In this document: piece by piece, positions 11,325 through 21,705 of the stretch
Position numbering within the stretch: the stretch's first letter is position 1
Layout of the letters: every line of letters starts with the position of its first letter
NCBI GenBank assembly: GCA_905147135.1
Contig: LR990060.1
Coordinates: 13,470,001 to 13,534,000 of the forward strand
Source of the DNA: Blastobasis lacticolella
Lineage: Eukaryota > Arthropoda > Insecta > Lepidoptera > Blastobasidae
Length of the DNA: 64,000 nucleotides
Reading direction: 5' to 3'
Program-made: the position numbers and the translations under genes
The notes under the pieces: generated by a model
Told to the model about the DNA's origin: nothing
Seen by the model: the letters and a program-made list of their open reading frames with translations, nothing else
The model's database searches: none

Positions 11325-11475
11325 TGGACTATGACATGGGATCGTTCAAGAGGTATATTAGAGGTCTCTTAAAGGCGGGCAACGCATTGGTGACTCCCTT
11401 GGTGTTGCTGATGTCCATAGGCGGCGGTGACCACTTTCCATCAGGTGGCCCGCTTGCCTGTTTGTCTGCAATATA
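11325..11475 (+). repeat. LINE 3' end (family C)
   Basis: Reads from ACTATGACATGGGATCGTTC to GGCCCGCTTGCCTGTTTGTC. The same arrangement is present at 55075-55220. The end of this copy forms one arm of the palindrome at 11454-11503. Confidence 0.6.
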
Positions 11476-11503
11476 ACATATTATATTGCAGACAAACAGG
11501 CAA
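11454..11503. repeat. Perfect 23-bp inverted repeat
   Basis: Arms 11454-11476 and 11481-11503 are exact reverse complements around CATA. The left arm is the LINE terminus, so the right arm looks like an inverted copy of that terminus, probably made during insertion or repair. Confidence 0.8.
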
Positions 11504-11654
11504 ATAGATATAGTATGTATTATATTAATATCTATATATATTTATATATTAAATAGTTACAGAACTACCATGTAAAAAATTAAACATAAATGAATGTATA
11601 TTGTTTAGGTTAATTAATATCTGTAAAATAAAAGTAGTTTAGTTATAAGTGCTC

Positions 11655-11822
11655 AATATTGCCTCCACCGCTCTTTAGATCTCCTTTCAGAGGGTCGAAG
11701 GTTGGCTGGAAGAAATCCCATTGTGGGATAAGCCCGCGTTTGCTTTGTAAAATGTCATTTTTCTCATTACTGTATTTATTTTTAAATTGCAATAAAGAGT
11801 TTACATACATACATAAAAAAAT
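11655..11822 (+). repeat. LINE 3' end (family E) with (ACAT)n tail
   Basis: Block GGCTGGAAGAAATCCCATTG followed by TGGGATAAGCCCGC, then AATAAAGAGTTTACATACAT and ACATA repeats. The same block occurs at 12895. AATAAA before a simple tail is typical of a LINE 3' UTR. Confidence 0.6.
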
Positions 11823-11890
11823 AGTATCGACTGCAACTGACGGTTGGTCGGCTCCAGCCGAATCTGAGACTCTGTTACTAGTCTACTAAA
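11823..11890. repeat. Solo TIR fragment of the 10592 MITE
   Basis: Matches the right TIR of the 10592-11273 element (CTGCAACTGACGGTTGGTCG, GGCTCCAGCC) and ends at GTTACTAGTC, which suggests that the family end is near ACTAGTAAC. Confidence 0.55.
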
Positions 11891-12158
11891 AAGCAAATTA
11901 GCTGCATCTCCGACTACATTGTACGTTCAGAAGTCAATGAGCTTTAATCTGTACTGTTTGTAAGTAAGGCGGAGATTGCGGAGGCCGCGATCAAATACCA
12001 GCTACCTGTTTAGCTGTGTTTGGTGTGGTAGATAACATAGTACAGTCCTGCTATACTAGGACAGACATCGTGTCTGTCGCACACGTGTAAGTGTTGGTGT
12101 GTGTGTGTGTCTGTAAATACGAAGCGGTAATTAGCCGATTATTGCATTATTTAGAGTA

Positions 12159-12305
12159 GTGACGGTGGTCTAGTGGGTAAAGTGTCCGACTCGTAAGCGA
12201 GAGGTACGGGTTGGTATCCCTCGGGAATGACTCTTTTCTGAGTTGTGAACATTAGTTGAGTGCTAACCGATGCTCTTACAGTGAGGTAAAACATCGTGAG
12301 GGAAC
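12159..12305 (+). repeat. SINE S2 head, 3' truncated
   Basis: tRNA-like head (GTCTAGTGGGTAAAGTGTCC, GACTCGTAAGCGAGAGGTAC) and the first half of the body to GGTAAAACATCGTGAG. The rest is absent. Confidence 0.65.
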
Positions 12306-12894
12306 TTGCAAAGGGCTTGGCTAAAAAGTCATAGACAAGAAACCCAAAATCGCCAGCAACGAAATGAATATAAATGAGTTCACTATAGTTAACTCATCAT
12401 GTTTAAAAAAATCAGCCTCTTAAACCATGTAATATAGAAGTTATTATACTGTATGAGAATCGTACCTACCAAACTGTAGGGGCAAAGTATAGGCTACTTT
12501 ACCCCTATCTAATCTTTTTTTTTCATACTATCCACCCCTGCATTATACCAACAAAACAAAAGAAGAATTATTCAAATCGGTCTGGATGTTTTTGAGTTAT
12601 AGCGAGATTGACGAAGAGCAATTGATTGATTTGTATGGAGATTGTATCATTTAAAAACAAAATATCTAGTATACCGATCGATTGTTGTAGACAAACTCAA
12701 TAAATACACGCAAGAATCACCGCCCTATCACGTGTAAGTCGTGAGTTACATTGAATAGAAATACGCGGGAACGCGCGTTTCGTTCATTCAATGAACCCGC
12801 CAACGGCGCAAATTCAATGTTTAAACAGCGAGCTGACTATACACGCTAAATAATGACACTACTCGATATTGCTACCACCGCTCGTTAAATAGCT
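12306..12894. other. No gene recognised
   Basis: Contains an old dispersed fragment around 12540-12620 (a phrase like TTCAAATCGGTCTGGATGTT) and otherwise nothing supported. Confidence 0.35.
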
Positions 12895-13035
12895 CATTTC
12901 GGACTATCCAAGGTAAGGTTAGCTGGAAGAAATCCCATTGTGGGATAAGCCCGCCTTTGCAATGTATATTTATTTTCTTTTGTTATTGTTCTTTATGTAG
13001 TTATACGCAATAAAGAGTTTACATACATACATACA
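12895..13035 (+). repeat. LINE 3' end (family E) with (ACAT)n tail
   Basis: Second copy of the 11655 element: GCTGGAAGAAATCCCATTGT, GCAATAAAGAGTTTACATAC and a short ACAT tail. Confidence 0.6.
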
Positions 13036-13111
13036 CTAGATTCATGTTTCTAAAAATAATAGTTTTGCAGTTATTAAGGTAAGATGATGTAGACCTTTTC
13101 GTTACGGTCCA

Positions 13112-13304
13112 GGGGCCTTATTTTTGAAACGCTCGCCTCATCCAAATCTTTTTCAATTTTGATTTTCGGTATGAAAAATTCGATACTTTGATGCATAATG
13201 CTGATTTTCCCTATTTTTGAACCATACTCTTTCAGTGTTGCCAATGTGATATCAAATCAAAACTGAAAACCGTTCGAAACGAAGCGAGTGATTCAAAGAG
13301 CCCC
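13112..13304. mobile_element. Candidate MITE with imperfect TIRs
   Basis: The left end GGGGCCTTATTTTTGAAACG and the right end ATTCAAAGAGCCCC pair imperfectly, with CGCTCGC and GCGAG inside both ends. It is 193 bp with no ORF. No convincing target duplication was found. Confidence 0.35.
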
Positions 13305-13639
13305 AGGTTTCTGACTTGGTACTCATAATGTTTCAATGCGGTTTTAAAGACGTTTCACATCAAAAGAAAGCATCCTCTTAATGCACATCTCTTATCTATT
13401 CAACGAAACATGAAAACATATTTTACCGGTAATCTTCCGGTTGGTCGGAATAAGTGCTAGAGCTAGATAAATAGAGTCAATGCAAATAAAATTAAAAGCA
13501 TAAAGCCAGAAATAGGAAGAGAGGAACAATTTTCATGTTTTTATTTATTTTGAAACAGATTTAATTTATCTATCCCGCTCTCTAACTTAAGGCTTTTACT
13601 GTTCAGTCAATTCGACTCTGACACTCTTTGCCTGCGAAA

Positions 13640-13815
13640 TACATTTTGCAAAAACCCTTAAAAGCTGGTTAAAACTTACTTTCTCGCAATGGTTTTTACG
13701 GGGTCGGCAACGCGTGGGTGATGCCTCTGGTATTGCAAACGTCCATAGGCTGCGGTGACTGCTTACCATCAGGCAGGCCGTAAGCTTATTTGACACATTA
13801 GTGGTATAAAAAAAC
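13640..13815 (+). repeat. LINE 3' end (family A)
   Basis: GGTTTTTACGGGGTCGGCAA through GTGGTATAAAAAAAC, the same terminus as at 1110-1229. It ends in a short A tract. Confidence 0.65.
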
Positions 13816-14251
13816 TGACAAACAGAGATCCATCATCATCATCATCGTCTCACCTCACTAGTCTGATACATGATAAATGTTAAAAAGTTAAGTTTGTTAT
13901 CATCTTGACATTGTTTTGTGATGTTGAATAATTATTATGTATTAAATAAATGAATAAATAATCATTTATTTCAGAATTTACAATTCCATATCTTTTTAGA
14001 TTTTACTATTCCATATTTATTTAAATTCATTACCAAAAATATAAAAATAATAACAATGTCAAATTCCATACTTATGTCAATAAACTAAAAATATAAATGT
14101 CAAACAATTTCTGTAATGTATGTACGTATATATTTGTATTTTTGTGATATAGGTTTTTTAGTATTGTTCAAATAAGCCACAGTACTGTTCTATAGGACAG
14201 ACTTACCTACCTACTCCAAAATATAAGAATCCTAGAGTATTTTTGTTTACT

Positions 14252-14366
14252 AGGTTTCTAAGGTTGCCTGGAAGAAATCGCTTTAAGCGATAAGGCGGTT
14301 GCTTCTGTTTTTCCTTTGTTTTTGCTATGTATTATTTGTGTATAAGCAATTAAGAATGTTCATTCA
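14252..14366 (+). repeat. LINE 3' end (family E variant)
   Basis: AAGGTTGCCTGGAAGAAATC followed by GCTTTAAGCGATAAGGCGG, ending in a CATTCATTT tail. It is repeated at 14608 (plus) and 21580 (minus). Confidence 0.6.
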
Positions 14367-14373
14367 TTTATCT

Positions 14374-14597
14374 GTGTGGTTCAATTGGTTATCATGCCTG
14401 TCGTCACGCAGTGGTCCCGGGTTCGATTCCAAGCCGAGCAGAAATTCAAATGATTAATTTTAGGGATCTGGGTGTAGTATCTATGTATAAAGAGTTGTAT
14501 TTGAAAAAATAGTATATAAGTATTTTATCCGTTATACCCATAACACAAGCTTTGCTTACTTTGGGGCTAGATGGCGCTGTGTGCGTCCAAGCATATT
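14374..14597 (+). repeat. tRNA-Gly-derived SINE, near full length
   Basis: Head with GTGGTTCAATTGGTTATCAT and B box GGTTCGATTCC, body, and the complete tail ending TGGGGCTAGATGGCGCTGTG. Confidence 0.75.
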
Positions 14598-14607
14598 CAT
14601 ATTTGTA

Positions 14608-14738
14608 TCTAAGGTTGCCTGGAAGACCTCGCTTTAAGCGACAAGGCCCCCGATTGCATATTCTTCTTTTCCTTTGTTTTTGCCATAAATTATTAATGTC
14701 TAAGCAGTAAAGAATTTTCATTCATTCATTTATCATAT
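14608..14738 (+). repeat. LINE 3' end (family E variant) with (ATTC)n tail
   Basis: AAGGTTGCCTGGAAGACCTC and GCTTTAAGCGACAAGGC, ending TTTTCATTCATTCATT. It abuts the SINE before it. Confidence 0.6.
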
Positions 14739-14777
14739 ATTATTGCTAAACCTCACCACAAAATAAGACACTTCAAT

Positions 14778-14827
14778 CGTCAATTTATCATCTTATGCAA
14801 ATACAAGCATAAGATGGTAAACTGACG
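14778..14827. repeat. Near-perfect 21-bp hairpin
   Basis: Arms 14778-14798 and 14807-14827 pair with two mismatches around an 8-nt loop. The inner arm is CATCTTATGC/GCATAAGATG. No other context explains it. Confidence 0.5.
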
Positions 14828-14929
14828 TTTCTCGTTATGCCTCCCAGATAAAATCATCTACACTACTGCGTATGCGTATTCACATATTTCGCATATTAAT
14901 GTTAGTTAATTACCGTCGAGCCGGGGGCC

Positions 14930-15276
14930 GTGGCAGCGTCGATGGCCGAGCGGGTAAGGTATCCGACTCGTAAGCGAGAGGTACCAGGTTCGAATCCCGC
15001 TGCGGCCATGTGTCAATGACTCTTTTCTGAGTTATGTACAAGTTGAATACTACACGATGCTCTTACTTTGAGGGAAAACATCGTGATGAAACCTGCACAT
15101 TCAGGCGACTGAATGTGTGACTATGATCCAATCTGGTCAGGTTCCCCTGGTAGCATGGTCTTGGAGGTCAACCGTTCTACTATAATTACCTGATCTGCCA
15201 AATCCTGGATCATGGTCAAGGCGGACCGAAGGCCCTAGTGCGCGAGAGCACAACCGGCACATTAACGCCAAGATGA
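14930..15276 (+). repeat. tRNA-derived SINE (family S2), full length
   Basis: The best full copy. The head has an A-box-like GATGGCCGAGCGGGTAAGG and B box GGTTCGAATCC. The body follows with CATCGTGATGAAACCTGCAC, a TGATCTGCCAAATCCTGGAT block and GCGCGAGAGCACAACCGG, ending ACATTAACGCCAAGATGATT. The A box recalls tRNA-Ser or tRNA-Leu, but the parent tRNA is not certain. It is a SINE, not a tRNA gene: the body is long and the family is repeated a dozen times here. Confidence 0.85.
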
Positions 15277-15539
15277 TTATTTAAGCTAGTGGTACGCTAG
15301 TATTCATATATTTTGCATATTCATGTTGGTTAATTCCCCTATAACCTGTTGTGGCTCGGTTTACTGCTCACTTACAGGTGGAAACATTTGCCTACATCGT
15401 AAGTTAATGGTTACAGTAATGTTTTTGCCCACCCAGAAGGTTGGTTTGCTGTTGGGGTTCCGTCGTAAAATAAGGAATACTTATAGTTTTGTTACTTACG
15501 GGCTTGTTTCAGTTTGTTAGCTTAACCCATTATAATAGA

Positions 15540-15610
15540 CTAGAGTGATTAGGCTGTTCCTAGACAGGAGTGCTCCATGTTCAGCCGCATGGATACTTAC
15601 CACCAGGTTT
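15540..15610 (+). repeat. CR1-like LINE fragment
   Basis: Short plus-strand piece of the element at 6246-6424: AGAGTGATTAGGCTGTTCCT and CAGCCGCATGGATACTTACC. Confidence 0.5.
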
Positions 15611-15645
15611 CTTTAATATTTAAAAAAACATAACCTAACCGAATT

Positions 15646-15870
15646 CGACGACCTGAGTGGTTCAATGGTCAACATGCCGGTCTGCCACGCAAGAGGTCCC
15701 GCGTTCGGTCCCGGCCGGGCAGAAATTGAAATGATGAATTTTAATTTCTGTTACGGGTCTGACATTACAAAAAGAAGTATTTAAGTAGTATATCAGTTAT
15801 CTAGCACACATAGTACAAGCTTTGCTTAGTTTGGGGCTAGATGGCGCTGTGTGAATTTGTCCACGAATAT
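15646..15870 (+). repeat. tRNA-Gly-derived SINE, near full length
   Basis: Head GACCTGAGTGGTTCAATGGT, anticodon-like CTGCCACGC, a slightly degraded B box, the body TTTCTGTTACGGGTCTG, and the tail to GGCGCTGTGTGAATTTGTCC. Confidence 0.8.
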
Positions 15871-15949
15871 TTATTTATTTAGTTATTAATAGTCAGATAA
15901 CCCCCGATAAAGTTTACATTTATTAATATATTGTCTAAACTACTAAACC

Positions 15950-16137
15950 GATTATAACGAAACCAAGCTAAAAACCATTTCGATTAAACTGGCTTTCCAA
16001 TAGAGAAAACCGCATTAAAATCGGTCCATCCGTTCGGGAGCTACGATGCCACAGACAGACATACACCGCCACAGAGCTACAGAACCACAGATACACACGT
16101 CAAACTATAACAGCCCTCTTTTTCGTCGGGGTTAAAA
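15950..16137 (-). repeat. Dispersed repeat family D
   Basis: Well-preserved reverse copy: AAAATCGGTCCATCCGTTCG, GAGCTACGATGCCACAGACA, AGATACACACGTCAAACTAT. Confidence 0.6.
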
Positions 16138-16680
16138 AATGATTAGCACTAGACAGCTAACATTTTTTAAGAATAAATCTGCAAAGTAATTGTAGATTAT
16201 ACACCAAGGGAATAAAGCAGTGTCTTTCGTCATGAGCGGCATATTGGAACCTCAGCATAGCGATGGGCTTTAAAACTTAACTTTTATTTTTCCCTTGAAC
16301 AGTCTCAGAATGCGATCGACACCCTGTGACATAATATAAATTATGACAGGCATCTACGGAACCCCACACGCGGCCTGACAAGTCTTGGCCGATTATTAAT
16401 TTTATCTCAGTTTCTTTTTTCATATTATTGCAAAGCAAATATTGATAATCGTATTAAGAACCGTATTACCTACGTTGGTGTCAGCGGTGCTAAAACCGAA
16501 TGTTACTGCCTGCATCGATGGTATAAGGTCCGAAGCAATGACTCTCATCCCCTGGAAACTGGGATGGCTTCTGGTATGGGATGCTACTTATATCGATAGC
16601 CTTGGGCCGTCCCATCTTCCAGTGACCGCGGGTCAGGTTGCGACGGGTATGATACGCGCAGATATGATAGTCTCAGTGGC
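16138..16680. other. No gene recognised
   Basis: Holds an 86-codon frame at 16442-16702 that runs into a SINE and has no recognisable domain. I see no supported gene. Confidence 0.35.
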
Positions 16681-16683
16681 GAT

Positions 16684-16850
16684 TACATCATCTTGGCGTT
16701 AATGTTGTGCGATGGTTGTGCTCTCGCGCACGAAGGCCTTCGGTCCGCCTTGACAATGATCCAGGATTTGACAGATCAGGTAATTACAGTGGAGCTACTG
16801 CCATCTGACCTCCGTTATACATCCAGTCGCCTCATTCAGGTTATATCGTA
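16684..16850 (-). repeat. SINE S2 fragment
   Basis: Reverse copy of the 3' body: CATCTTGGCGTTAATGTTGT, GCTCTCGCGCACGAAGGCCT, a CTGACCTCCG block. The head is missing. Confidence 0.65.
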
Positions 16851-17067
16851 AAAAAAATTTTTTTTTGTATATTTCATAAGTACCTATGTGAATTAAAAAT
16901 AAACTTATAATTTATTATATGAATGGATATAAAATGTGCATGTACATGTCTCTCGCCTTTAGGGTAATCACTATACCATAATTAGGTTACCATAAGTAGG
17001 TATTAACAAGTGACCAACACTATTAACAATCCCGGGATAATTGCATAGTTCCAAAGCATCCTGAAGG

Positions 17068-17297
17068 CATTCCATCCAGTCCACTGCAGGGCTTAAAGAG
17101 GAGGTTATTGCCACAATCTCCACGCTTGGGATGCGGGTCGGAGATCGCAGTGTTATAAATATGACAATGGAAACCACTGCTGCCCATTTTCTAGCCAACA
17201 GAGACTAGATATTTTGCCTCAAAAACATTAGTCGCCTTGTACGACACCCACGAGTGTAAGGGGTTGGTGCTATCCTACTCTGCCGGATACAACACGG
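17068..17297 (-). repeat. (GAT)n-tailed retroposon, degraded
   Basis: Reverse copy from CCAGTCCACTGCAGGGCTTA to TCCTACTCTGCCGGATACAA. The GAT tail is lost. Confidence 0.6.
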
Positions 17298-17589
17298 AAG
17301 GTATCGATAAAGTGTGATTACTTGTGTATGAAGAATAGATACCACAGCTTTATCGATTTCTACGGACCAAACAACAGTAGATGCGGTGTTGTAGTCCGGT
17401 AAGGTAGGCTATAGCAATTACAGGCATTGGACATAACGTATAGTTCCCACGACGACAACGCACCTGTGGTTCTACATTTTTTTTTTGTATTACGATGAAA
17501 TCTAAAATGAATCATAGATTTTTTATGGTATTTAGGGACAAACGGATAGACACCTGATGATAAGTGGTAACCGTCGCCCATACCATCTT

Positions 17590-17695
17590 TTTTCACCACT
17601 CAGCAGACAAACAGGCAAGCGAACCACCTGATATAAAGTGGTCACCGCTGCCTATGGACATCAGCAACACCAGGGGAGTCACCAATGCGTACACT
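17590..17695 (-). repeat. LINE 3'-end fragment (family C)
   Basis: AGACAAACAGGCAAGCGAAC and GACATCAGCAACACCAGGGG on the plus strand, the reverse of the 11325 copy. Confidence 0.55.
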
Positions 17696-18120
17696 ACTTC
17701 ATACATTTAAGGTTACAGGTAACAAAAATGCTGAACCTTAGGTACGTTGTCTCTGTGAGGACTAAAATGAAATGCCACATGCCTGTAATTTCGCTGGCTA
17801 CCTTATCCTTCAAACCGGAACACAACAACGCAAGCATTGTTGCTTGGCGGCAGAAATAGGTAAGGCGGTGGTACTCACTCAGGCGGACTCCTCAGGCTTG
17901 ATAGAGTCCCACCACCTGATAAAATTTGTCGATTTGGAGTTGTACTCACCTTTCAAAATTTCAGTCTAGAAGGTAGCTAACTTACCAATATTTTTGCTAT
18001 GAGGTCTCACAGTGCGCGCGAATGCACAGTGTTGCAACTGACAATACGATCCGCACTATTCATCGCTCAAAATGAACGAAATTGCCAGCAGCAGACGATT
18101 GTACTAGACGAAAGTAAGCG
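17696..18120. other. No gene recognised
   Basis: Two overlapping short plus-strand frames (17638-17969) without recognisable domains. Confidence 0.3.
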
Positions 18121-18285
18121 TTACTATGCATTCTCACAGTACTATAATTATACAAGTACCTATTCTTTCTGAATACGGCAGAAAGGCTGTCTGTACTGGC
18201 AGCGGGGAGCTCACTAGCTAAAGAGTTCCACGCCCATTCCACATCGGCGAAAACCGGACAAAACCAGTATTTATCTTTTAACAAA
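18121..18285 (-). pseudogene. LINE ORF2 C-terminal fragment
   Basis: Minus strand reads WAWNSLASELPAASTDSLSA then VFRKNRYLYNY. This resembles another CR1/Jockey-type C-terminus (W-N-x-L ... F-R-x-N-R). The frame is open for about 50 codons and there is no polymerase domain. Confidence 0.5.
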
Positions 18286-18295
18286 CAAGCATGGG

Positions 18296-18500
18296 TTGCA
18301 TGACTACCGAACTAACTCGGACTGCAAGCCCGATACTGAAAAGATCCGTGTATTCCAAATACGGATTGGATGTTTCCCGACGAAAGGAATTCCATCCAGA
18401 GCAGTGGTGCGGGAATCGAACCCGCGTTTCGGCTTTAACGAGCCACGGACCACAGAACACTCCGTTAGCACCCGTCAGTCCCGCCGTTAACTGCTACAGT
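18296..18500 (-). repeat. Third tRNA-like SINE candidate
   Basis: Minus strand carries a perfect B box GGTTCGATTCC (plus 18413-18423) inside a paired GCGGG/CCCGC arm, preceded by an A-box-like GTGGCTCGTTAAAG. The anticodon arm does not fold with a 7-nt loop, so this is tRNA-derived rather than a tRNA gene. It is the only copy in the window. Confidence 0.4.
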
Positions 18501-18559
18501 GGCGGACAAATTGAAGAGGACGCAACGTGTAGTTGTGTTCCGGGTTTGTCGAAATGTTT

Positions 18560-18640
18560 TATACCACTAAAGTGGCAAATAAGCTTACGGCTTGCCTGAT
18601 GGTAAGCAGTTACCGTAGCCTGTGGACGTTTGCAATATAA
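18560..18640 (-). repeat. LINE 3'-end fragment (family A)
   Basis: TTATACCACTAAAGTGGCAA, AAGCTTACGGCTTGCCTGAT and GTGGACGTTTGCAATA on the plus strand. Further short pieces of the same end lie at 18795-18852 and 19135-19225. Confidence 0.6.
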
Positions 18641-18785
18641 TACTATAGCAATACATGATCTACTATGTATATATGATACAATACAGTACAATACCATTCA
18701 ATATAATATAATACCATACCAATAGAATACAATACCATAGCAATATCAATACATGGTCTACTAGGTATATATATACCTATTTATA
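18641..18785. repeat. AT-rich imperfect tandem repeat
   Basis: Two ~40-bp phrases built on TACATGATCTACTATGTATA and TACATGGTCTACTAGGTATA flank a run of ATACAATACC-like repeats. Confidence 0.5.
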
Positions 18786-19134
18786 CCACAATCTCACGGT
18801 AAGCTGATGGTAAGCTGTCACCATAGCCTATGGACGTTTGCAATACCAGTGAGTTGAAGGGTAATTCTCGTTTGCAATAGTGCTTTTTGATGCAGGAGGC
18901 GTATAAGACGCAGAGGAAGTCCTATGTCCATAGGACACCACGTCTATGTCCAGCGGACTTTCTTTTCCAAAATATTTTGTCCCGAACTGTAAACATTAAC
19001 TTCTCAACGACTCCATCTTTTTACATTCCTAATGGTCATTACACGTGTCCTAATTCTAGACCTGGCGTTAACAGACCGTATTTCTTAGAAGCAAGGTATT
19101 CGTTTATCTGCGGAAAACCTGAAGCTTTTAAAGG

Positions 19135-19230
19135 TTTTTTTATTATACCACTAATGTGGCAAACAAGCTTACGGCTCGCCTGATGGCAAGCAGTTATCGT
19201 AGGGACGTTTGCAATACCATTTCTATCGCT
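19135..19230 (-). repeat. LINE 3'-end fragment (family A)
   Basis: TTATACCACTAATGTGGCAA, AAGCTTACGGCTCGCCTGAT and GACGTTTGCAATACC on the plus strand. Confidence 0.6.
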
Positions 19231-19687
19231 CACGTGCTGTCGTTCCCGTCAAAATCTTTTTCATCCATCTTTGGCAACGTCGTCATTTGCATATATCGGA
19301 GCACCAACGGAGCCTGCTTAATTAAGACCTAAATCTAATAATGTGTGTAAAGACGTTGCCCCGACGCCACCGCCACAGATTCCAGTGGTAACAATTCTGC
19401 CAGAATATTACTGGGAGGAGCAAAATTAAAAAACTCTAGCAATTTAGCATATAATACTTTAACCCTTAGATTTAATAATTAAACTAAAAAAATATGGGCC
19501 TGTATACTTAGTTATAAAAATAGATTATTGTAAACAGTTTTTTTTTCTAAAATATTATAAAGGTTCAACCGACGTGGTCGGAGGAATGAGGTCGTGCAAC
19601 TGCTTCGCACACTCTCCGAAATACAACCTGTAGAAGACCGTCAAACGCGCAACCCTACGCCGTTGTTCGAGCGAGGCTATCAAACAA

Positions 19688-19913
19688 TTCATCATCATCA
19701 TCATCTTGACGTTAAATTCCGGTTGCGTTCCCACGTAACACGGGTTGCCTGGGGTCCGCAGCGCCTGCTTTTCTTACTCCACTTTGCTCGGCCTTCGGCA
19801 TCCTTAGTGATGAGTCCATTGGCACGCCTGTCAAACGACGTCCAGCCATCGCTTCTTGGGCCGGCCTCTCCTTCCCGTTCCTGGCGGGGGTGGCAGGGCC
19901 TGGGACAGGGACA
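19688..19913 (-). repeat. RTE-like LINE 3' end with perfect 15-bp target duplication
   Basis: A 226-bp insertion bounded by GAGGCTATCAAACAA at 19673-19687 and again at 19914-19928. On the minus strand it ends GATGATGATGATGAA, so it was inserted in reverse by target priming. It is GC-richer than its flanks. Minus-strand phrases such as GRPKKRWLDVV read like the C-terminus of an RTE-type ORF before the frame breaks. Confidence 0.75.
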
Positions 19914-20274
19914 GAGGCTATCAAACAAATGCGGATGACAAAGTATCATATTTGCAAGTTTTTCCCCCGAATACAAAGCAACCTCAAGGAGAACCAGCAA
20001 AGCGCTACATTGCGAAATTACTTACCGCTCCGCACGTAAACTACAAATATAATTGTAATATTAAATGTGTATATTACAAATGTGTGTAACAAAGCGCACA
20101 CATCGTTACTAAAGGCTTTGCGCTCCGGTAAACACGAAATTAAAAACGAATACAAAAAAGTTGCAACAAAGAGAGGCTTTTACATTCATAAAATTATTGT
20201 GCGCGCAACCAATGTTGGTGGGATGCCAGCGAGTTTTTTGCGAGATTTGGGGCCGTCTGTCTAGCCAAATTAGT

Positions 20275-20580
20275 TACAAGAGATCGAATTTCGCATTCAT
20301 TACAGTAGCCCCTTTACCGAGTACCTTACAAGCTAAACAATACTCTTTTAAATAGTATTGTGTTTCTGTCGGTGAGAAGTCTCCAGTGCTCCATGGGGTG
20401 AGGATTTGGGGAACCATTGCTTTGGTAGTGGAGGGGCATTTGCCTTTTTGCTGCCCGAGCAACGTGTTATAGAGGTGGGCAACGCATCGGCGTTGCTAAT
20501 GTCTATAGGCAGTGGTGACCACTTCCCGTTAGGTGGCTCGCTTGCCTGTTCGTTCCGTAAAGCATCAGCATAAAAAAGCA
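20275..20580 (+). repeat. LINE 3' end (family C)
   Basis: ACAATACTCTTTTAAATAGT, CCAGTGCTCCATGGGGTGAG, TTTGCCTTTTTGCTGCCCGA and GGTGACCACTTCCCGTTAGG, ending near CATAAAAAAG. Confidence 0.65.
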
Positions 20581-20904
20581 TCGTATCCAATGGGAGATTT
20601 TCCGTGAGCAGTTTAAAAAGAAAAATTAGTTCAAATAATTATAATAGATGGCGCTGATTAGACACGATTCTCACAAATAAATCAAAACGAGACCGTTATA
20701 TGTATAAAAATGTAGACATTTTGCGCTTTCTTCTCAGAAAAGGTACTACAACAAAGTATCTTTTGACGAAACACCTTTCCGAGTAACTTCGGTTACCAAA
20801 TTCAATATTTGAGAATCCTGTCAAAGCAGCGCCATCTAGTGAGGCACGCCGTATTACACTTTTTACTTTTTAAAGTAGCTGTCTGAAATCCCTCATTGGA
20901 TACA

Positions 20905-21158
20905 TCATCACAGCCCGTAACAGTCCACTGCAGGGCTTAGGGCCTCTCCCACGAAAGGGGAGGTTATTGCCATAATCTCCACGCTTGGCAGGCGGGTTGG
21001 AGATCGCAGTGTTTAAATATAACAATGGAAAATGCTGCTGCCCATTTTCCAGACTACGGAGGCTCTTGATCTTGTGCCTTGAAAACATTAGTCGCCTTGT
21101 ACGACACCCATGAGTGTAAGGGGTTGGTGCTATTCTACTCTGACGGACACCACACAGC
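20905..21158 (-). repeat. (GAT)n-tailed retroposon
   Basis: Reverse copy, CACAGCCCGTAACAGTCCAC to GACGGACACCACACAGCC, with its 5' end at the same point as the 5648 and 46666 copies. Confidence 0.75.
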
Positions 21159-21579
21159 CACATTGGATACGCGCTAAGGAAATTGCTCTAGAGAGTTTGA
21201 ACCGTCAGCTTTAAGCATATTAACTGCACACAAGCTTAACAGTGTAAACTAAATAAGTACTATAAACAAATACTAAGTGGCGCAGTGTACGAGTATACTT
21301 GTTAATTGCAGAATTTTTTTTTAATTTAAATAAAGTACAACACAACGCATTGCGCAGGAGATGAAAGAGGCTGGTGGCGACATCTTCAGTAACGCTAGAA
21401 CTAGTTACATGACGGCGCGAATTTTAAAAAGTTAAACAATAATGAATACAATAAATTTATACATATACTATAACTGTATAGAGAGACAAAGAGATAATAC
21501 TCTTTTATATTATTTTTAAATGTAGTCAGAGGACTAGATGACTAGAAGATCAAGTCTTTTAGATGTGTGAATGACCGAA

Positions 21580-21705
21580 TGAATGAATGAAAATTATTTA
21601 TTGTTTATACACAAATAATAACAACAACAAAGGAAAAGAGAAAAAGCAACCGATAAGGACACCTTATCGCTTTAAGCGATTTCTTCCAGGCAACCTTAGA
21701 CACCT
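21580..21705 (-). repeat. LINE 3' end (family E variant)
   Basis: GAATGAATGAATGAAAATTA tail, then TAAGCGATTTCTTCCAGGCA, the reverse of the 14252 copy. Confidence 0.6.

Noticed and set aside
14936..15008. Possible tRNA gene with good A and B boxes
   Set aside because: The same head occurs about a dozen times, each followed by the same ~270-bp body. It is a SINE, and the anticodon arm does not fold properly.
15647..15722. tRNA-Gly(GCC)-like sequence
   Set aside because: The acceptor stem does not close and a common non-tRNA tail follows in all copies, so it is tRNA-derived SINE sequence.
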